Positions 5,741 through 7,332 of a stretch of DNA of 7,332 nt are shown piece after piece (the stretch's first letter is position 1; each line of letters starts with the position of its first letter). Both the position numbers and the translations under genes were made by a program. Below the pieces are notes generated by a model. That model had not been told where the DNA came from and did no database searches. It was given only the letters and a program-made list of their open reading frames with translations. Origin of the DNA: JAKASV01 sp964595035 (GTDB taxonomy: Bacteria; Babelota; Babeliae; Babelales; Vermiphilaceae); assembly GCA_964595035.1 (NCBI GenBank), contig CAZQNW010000043.1, positions 1 to 7,332 of the forward strand, read 5' to 3'.

Positions 5741-6514
5741 ATGAAGAGAATAATTCAGCGAGTTCTTTTTGTCTTGCTATTCAGTGTAGTCGTATCTGCT
5801 TTAGCTGGAGATTTGGTTGAAAATAAAGCTCACGTAGGTTTTCTTGTTGTAGCTACGGGGAAATACATACGTTATATTGAAGCGTTGTTTAAATCAGCCG
5901 AACAGTATTTTTTACCTGGTCATCCTCGTACATTTTTTGTTTTTACCGATCATATTGATGAGGCTCCCAAAGGCCCTAATATCATTCCGGTATATCAAAA
6001 AAGACTTGGCTGGCCATATGATACGATGATGCGCTGCAAGATGTACATTGACCATCAAGATTTATATCAAAATATTGATTATTTATATGCGTGTGACGCA
6101 GATACCTTGGTAACCGATGTTGTAGGTGATGAAATTTTAGGAGATTTGGTTGCAACAAGACATCCATGTTTTGAAGGCCGTCGAGGTACTTATGAAAATA
6201 ATCCTCATTCTCTGGCATATGTTGCACCTTATGAAGGCCAGTATTATTTTGCCGGTGGTTTTTATGGTGGCAAGACTGCGGAATTTATCAAAATGAATCA
6301 AACTATGTATGACAATATTATGACAGATCTTGAACATGGTATTATGCCGCTGTGGCACGATGAAAGTCATTTGAACCGTTATTTTATTGATCATCAACCA
6401 ACGCTTATTCTATCGCCTGAATATTGTTGGGCGCCACGCTGGTCTGATAATTTTCATTGTCGCATGCTTATTGTTCAAAAAAACGCAGCGGAAACGAATG
6501 AGCTGAGAAAGTAA
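5741..6514 (+). CDS. Exported family GT6 glycosyltransferase (ABO/alpha-1,3-GalT-like), copy 1
   Basis: This 257-residue protein is a homologue of the retaining glycosyltransferases that add alpha-1,3-linked Gal or GalNAc from a UDP-sugar to a galactosyl acceptor. Visible landmarks, compared with human ABO, are: GKYI..(E/S)AE (40-54), FVFTD (66-70), W91 to R98 (matching the donor-binding W..S/TM.R segment), DAD metal/UDP motif at 119-121, VGDEIL (128-133), RHP with H141, YYFAGGFYGG (168-177, acceptor/donor specificity loop), WHDESHLNRY (205-214, with E208 at the catalytic Glu position), and LSPEYCW (224-230). Residues 1-22 form a signal peptide (MKR, hydrophobic core, cleavage after ALA). No stem region is present, so the mature enzyme is only the catalytic domain, as in bacterial GT6. 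The C-terminal tail departs from the family: the Lys-to-Arg spacing is 9 rather than 6 and the His of the usual KNH is lost. It heads a tandem pair. Confidence 0.9.
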   Translation: MKRIIQRVLFVLLFSVVVSALAGDLVENKAHVGFLVVATGKYIRYIEALFKSAEQYFLPGHPRTFFVFTDHIDEAPKGPNIIPVYQKRLGWPYDTMMRCKMYIDHQDLYQNIDYLYACDADTLVTDVVGDEILGDLVATRHPCFEGRRGTYENNPHSLAYVAPYEGQYYFAGGFYGGKTAEFIKMNQTMYDNIMTDLEHGIMPLWHDESHLNRYFIDHQPTLILSPEYCWAPRWSDNFHCRMLIVQKNAAETNELRK

Positions 6515-6546
6515 GAATACGTACTATTAAAAGGTATATAAAGTTT

Positions 6547-6551
6547 GGAAG
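6547..6551 (+). promoter_or_regulatory. Weak ribosome binding site of the second GT6 gene
   Basis: GGAAG lies 4 bases before the ATG at 6556. It is weaker than the site of the upstream gene, which may lower translation of the second copy. No clear promoter is seen in the 41-bp gap. Confidence 0.4.
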
Positions 6552-6555
6552 TACT

Positions 6556-7332
6556 ATGAAGTTGCATATAAAAATAGTATCGATACTGAGTTTTTGTGTA
6601 TTAGGTATAGTTGCTCAGGAAATTAATTCCGTTAAAGTTACTGAAAATAAGCATTCTATCGGGTTATGTATTATGGCAACCGGGAAATATGTTCAATTTG
6701 TATCACAGCTTATTGAATCGGCTGAACGTTACTTTTTGACAGAGCATAATCGTATGTATTTTGTTTTTACAGATTCTGTAGATAAAGTTCCACAGGCTCC
6801 CCATATTATACCTGTATATCAAAAACGTCTTGGTTGGCCATATGATACGATGATGCGTTGTTCTGTATATATTCAACATGTAGATTTGTACCAAGATCTT
6901 GATTATATGTTTGCTTGTGATGTGGATATGCGTTTTGTAGATATTGTAGGTGATGAGATTCTTGGAATGCGTGTCGCAACACAACATCCTGGATACGTAG
7001 GAAGACGTGGTACGTACGAGACGAATCCTCTTTCATGTGCTTATGTACGGTCTGGTGAAGGGTCAATATATTTTGCAGGAGGTTTTTATGGAGGATCAAA
7101 GGACGAATTTATTGCAATGAATCAGATCTTGTTTGAAAGAATTACTTCAGATCTAAATCAAGGTATTATGCCGATTTGGCATGATGAGAGCCATTTGAAT
7201 CGTTATTTTATAGATTACAAACCAACAATTATACTGTCACCTTCATACTGTTATCCTGAAGGATGGAATTTAAAGTATCATCCGCGATTGTTAGCATTGA
7301 ATAAGAACCATGCTCAGATGCGTGCTGATTAG
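6556..7332 (+). CDS. Exported family GT6 glycosyltransferase (ABO/alpha-1,3-GalT-like), copy 2
   Basis: This gene encodes 258 residues; its stop codon ends exactly at the window edge. It is a tandem paralogue of the preceding gene and the closer of the two to the vertebrate enzymes. It has FVFTD (69-73), a W94-to-R101 donor segment, CDVDM with DVD at 122-124 (ABO has CVDVDM), VGDEIL (131-136), QHPGY with H144, YFAGGFYGG (172-180), WHDESHLNRY (208-217, E211 at the catalytic position) and LSPSYCY. The tail KNHAQMR (250-256) matches the donor-phosphate-binding KNHQAVR of ABO. Nineteen consecutive residues (84-102) are identical to copy 1. The N-terminus (MKLHIK, hydrophobic core 7-20, possible cleavage after VA at 20) predicts export, with an uninterpreted spacer to about residue 32. 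The donor sugar is not certain: the specificity triplet reads Ala-Gly-Gly, against Leu-Gly-Gly in human A (GalNAc) and Met-Gly-Ala in human B (Gal). It is likely co-transcribed with copy 1, 41 bp upstream. Confidence 0.9.
   Translation: MKLHIKIVSILSFCVLGIVAQEINSVKVTENKHSIGLCIMATGKYVQFVSQLIESAERYFLTEHNRMYFVFTDSVDKVPQAPHIIPVYQKRLGWPYDTMMRCSVYIQHVDLYQDLDYMFACDVDMRFVDIVGDEILGMRVATQHPGYVGRRGTYETNPLSCAYVRSGEGSIYFAGGFYGGSKDEFIAMNQILFERITSDLNQGIMPIWHDESHLNRYFIDYKPTIILSPSYCYPEGWNLKYHPRLLALNKNHAQMRAD

Noticed and set aside
6588..6597. Possible lipoprotein signal in GT6 copy 2 (LSFC at residues 11-14).
   Set aside because: Phe before the Cys is not allowed in a lipobox, and the Cys lies in the middle of the hydrophobic core.

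Overview
The window is AT-rich bacterial DNA with Shine-Dalgarno sites in front of most genes, no introns, and no RNA gene, CRISPR array or mobile element that I can see. It holds six complete genes and the 3' end of a seventh. All six complete products begin with a Sec-type signal peptide, so the region looks like an island of exported proteins. Tandem pairs of paralogues, large secreted proteins of unknown family and vertebrate-like glycosyltransferases would suit a host-dependent bacterium living in eukaryotic cells. Candidatus Dependentiae (TM6) is my best guess, but it is a guess; nothing here is a taxonomic marker.

Layout. Positions 2-313 (+) are the C-terminal end of an unrecognised protein, followed by two abutting hairpins (331-392). 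Positions 432-1442 and 1460-2473 (+) are tandem paralogues of about 337 residues. Each carries the two GxxH motifs and the Glu/Arg residues typical of the TraB/PrgY/GumN/Tiki (EreA/ChaN-like) superfamily. They converge, with only 13 bp between, on an 811-residue exported helical-repeat protein (2487-4922, -). A 164-residue exported protein of unknown family (5030-5524, -) lies upstream of it. The 107 bp between these two minus-strand genes contains an 11-bp inverted repeat and a 16-bp perfect palindrome. A 216-bp divergent promoter region (5525-5740) separates this minus-strand unit from a plus-strand pair of family GT6 glycosyltransferases (5741-6514 and 6556-7332). These are homologues of the human ABO blood-group and alpha-1,3-galactosyltransferases.

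The strongest biology is the GT6 pair. Both keep an acidic DXD metal/nucleotide-sugar motif, whereas most bacterial GT6 enzymes described have NXN, and both have signal peptides. An exported glycosyltransferase has no nucleotide-sugar donor in a bacterial periplasm, so a plausible inference is that these enzymes act in the eukaryotic host. Beside them are exported proteins resembling Tiki/TraB hydrolases and an exported alpha-solenoid, which may be a protein-binding scaffold. How the genes cooperate is not shown by the sequence; the shared property is export.
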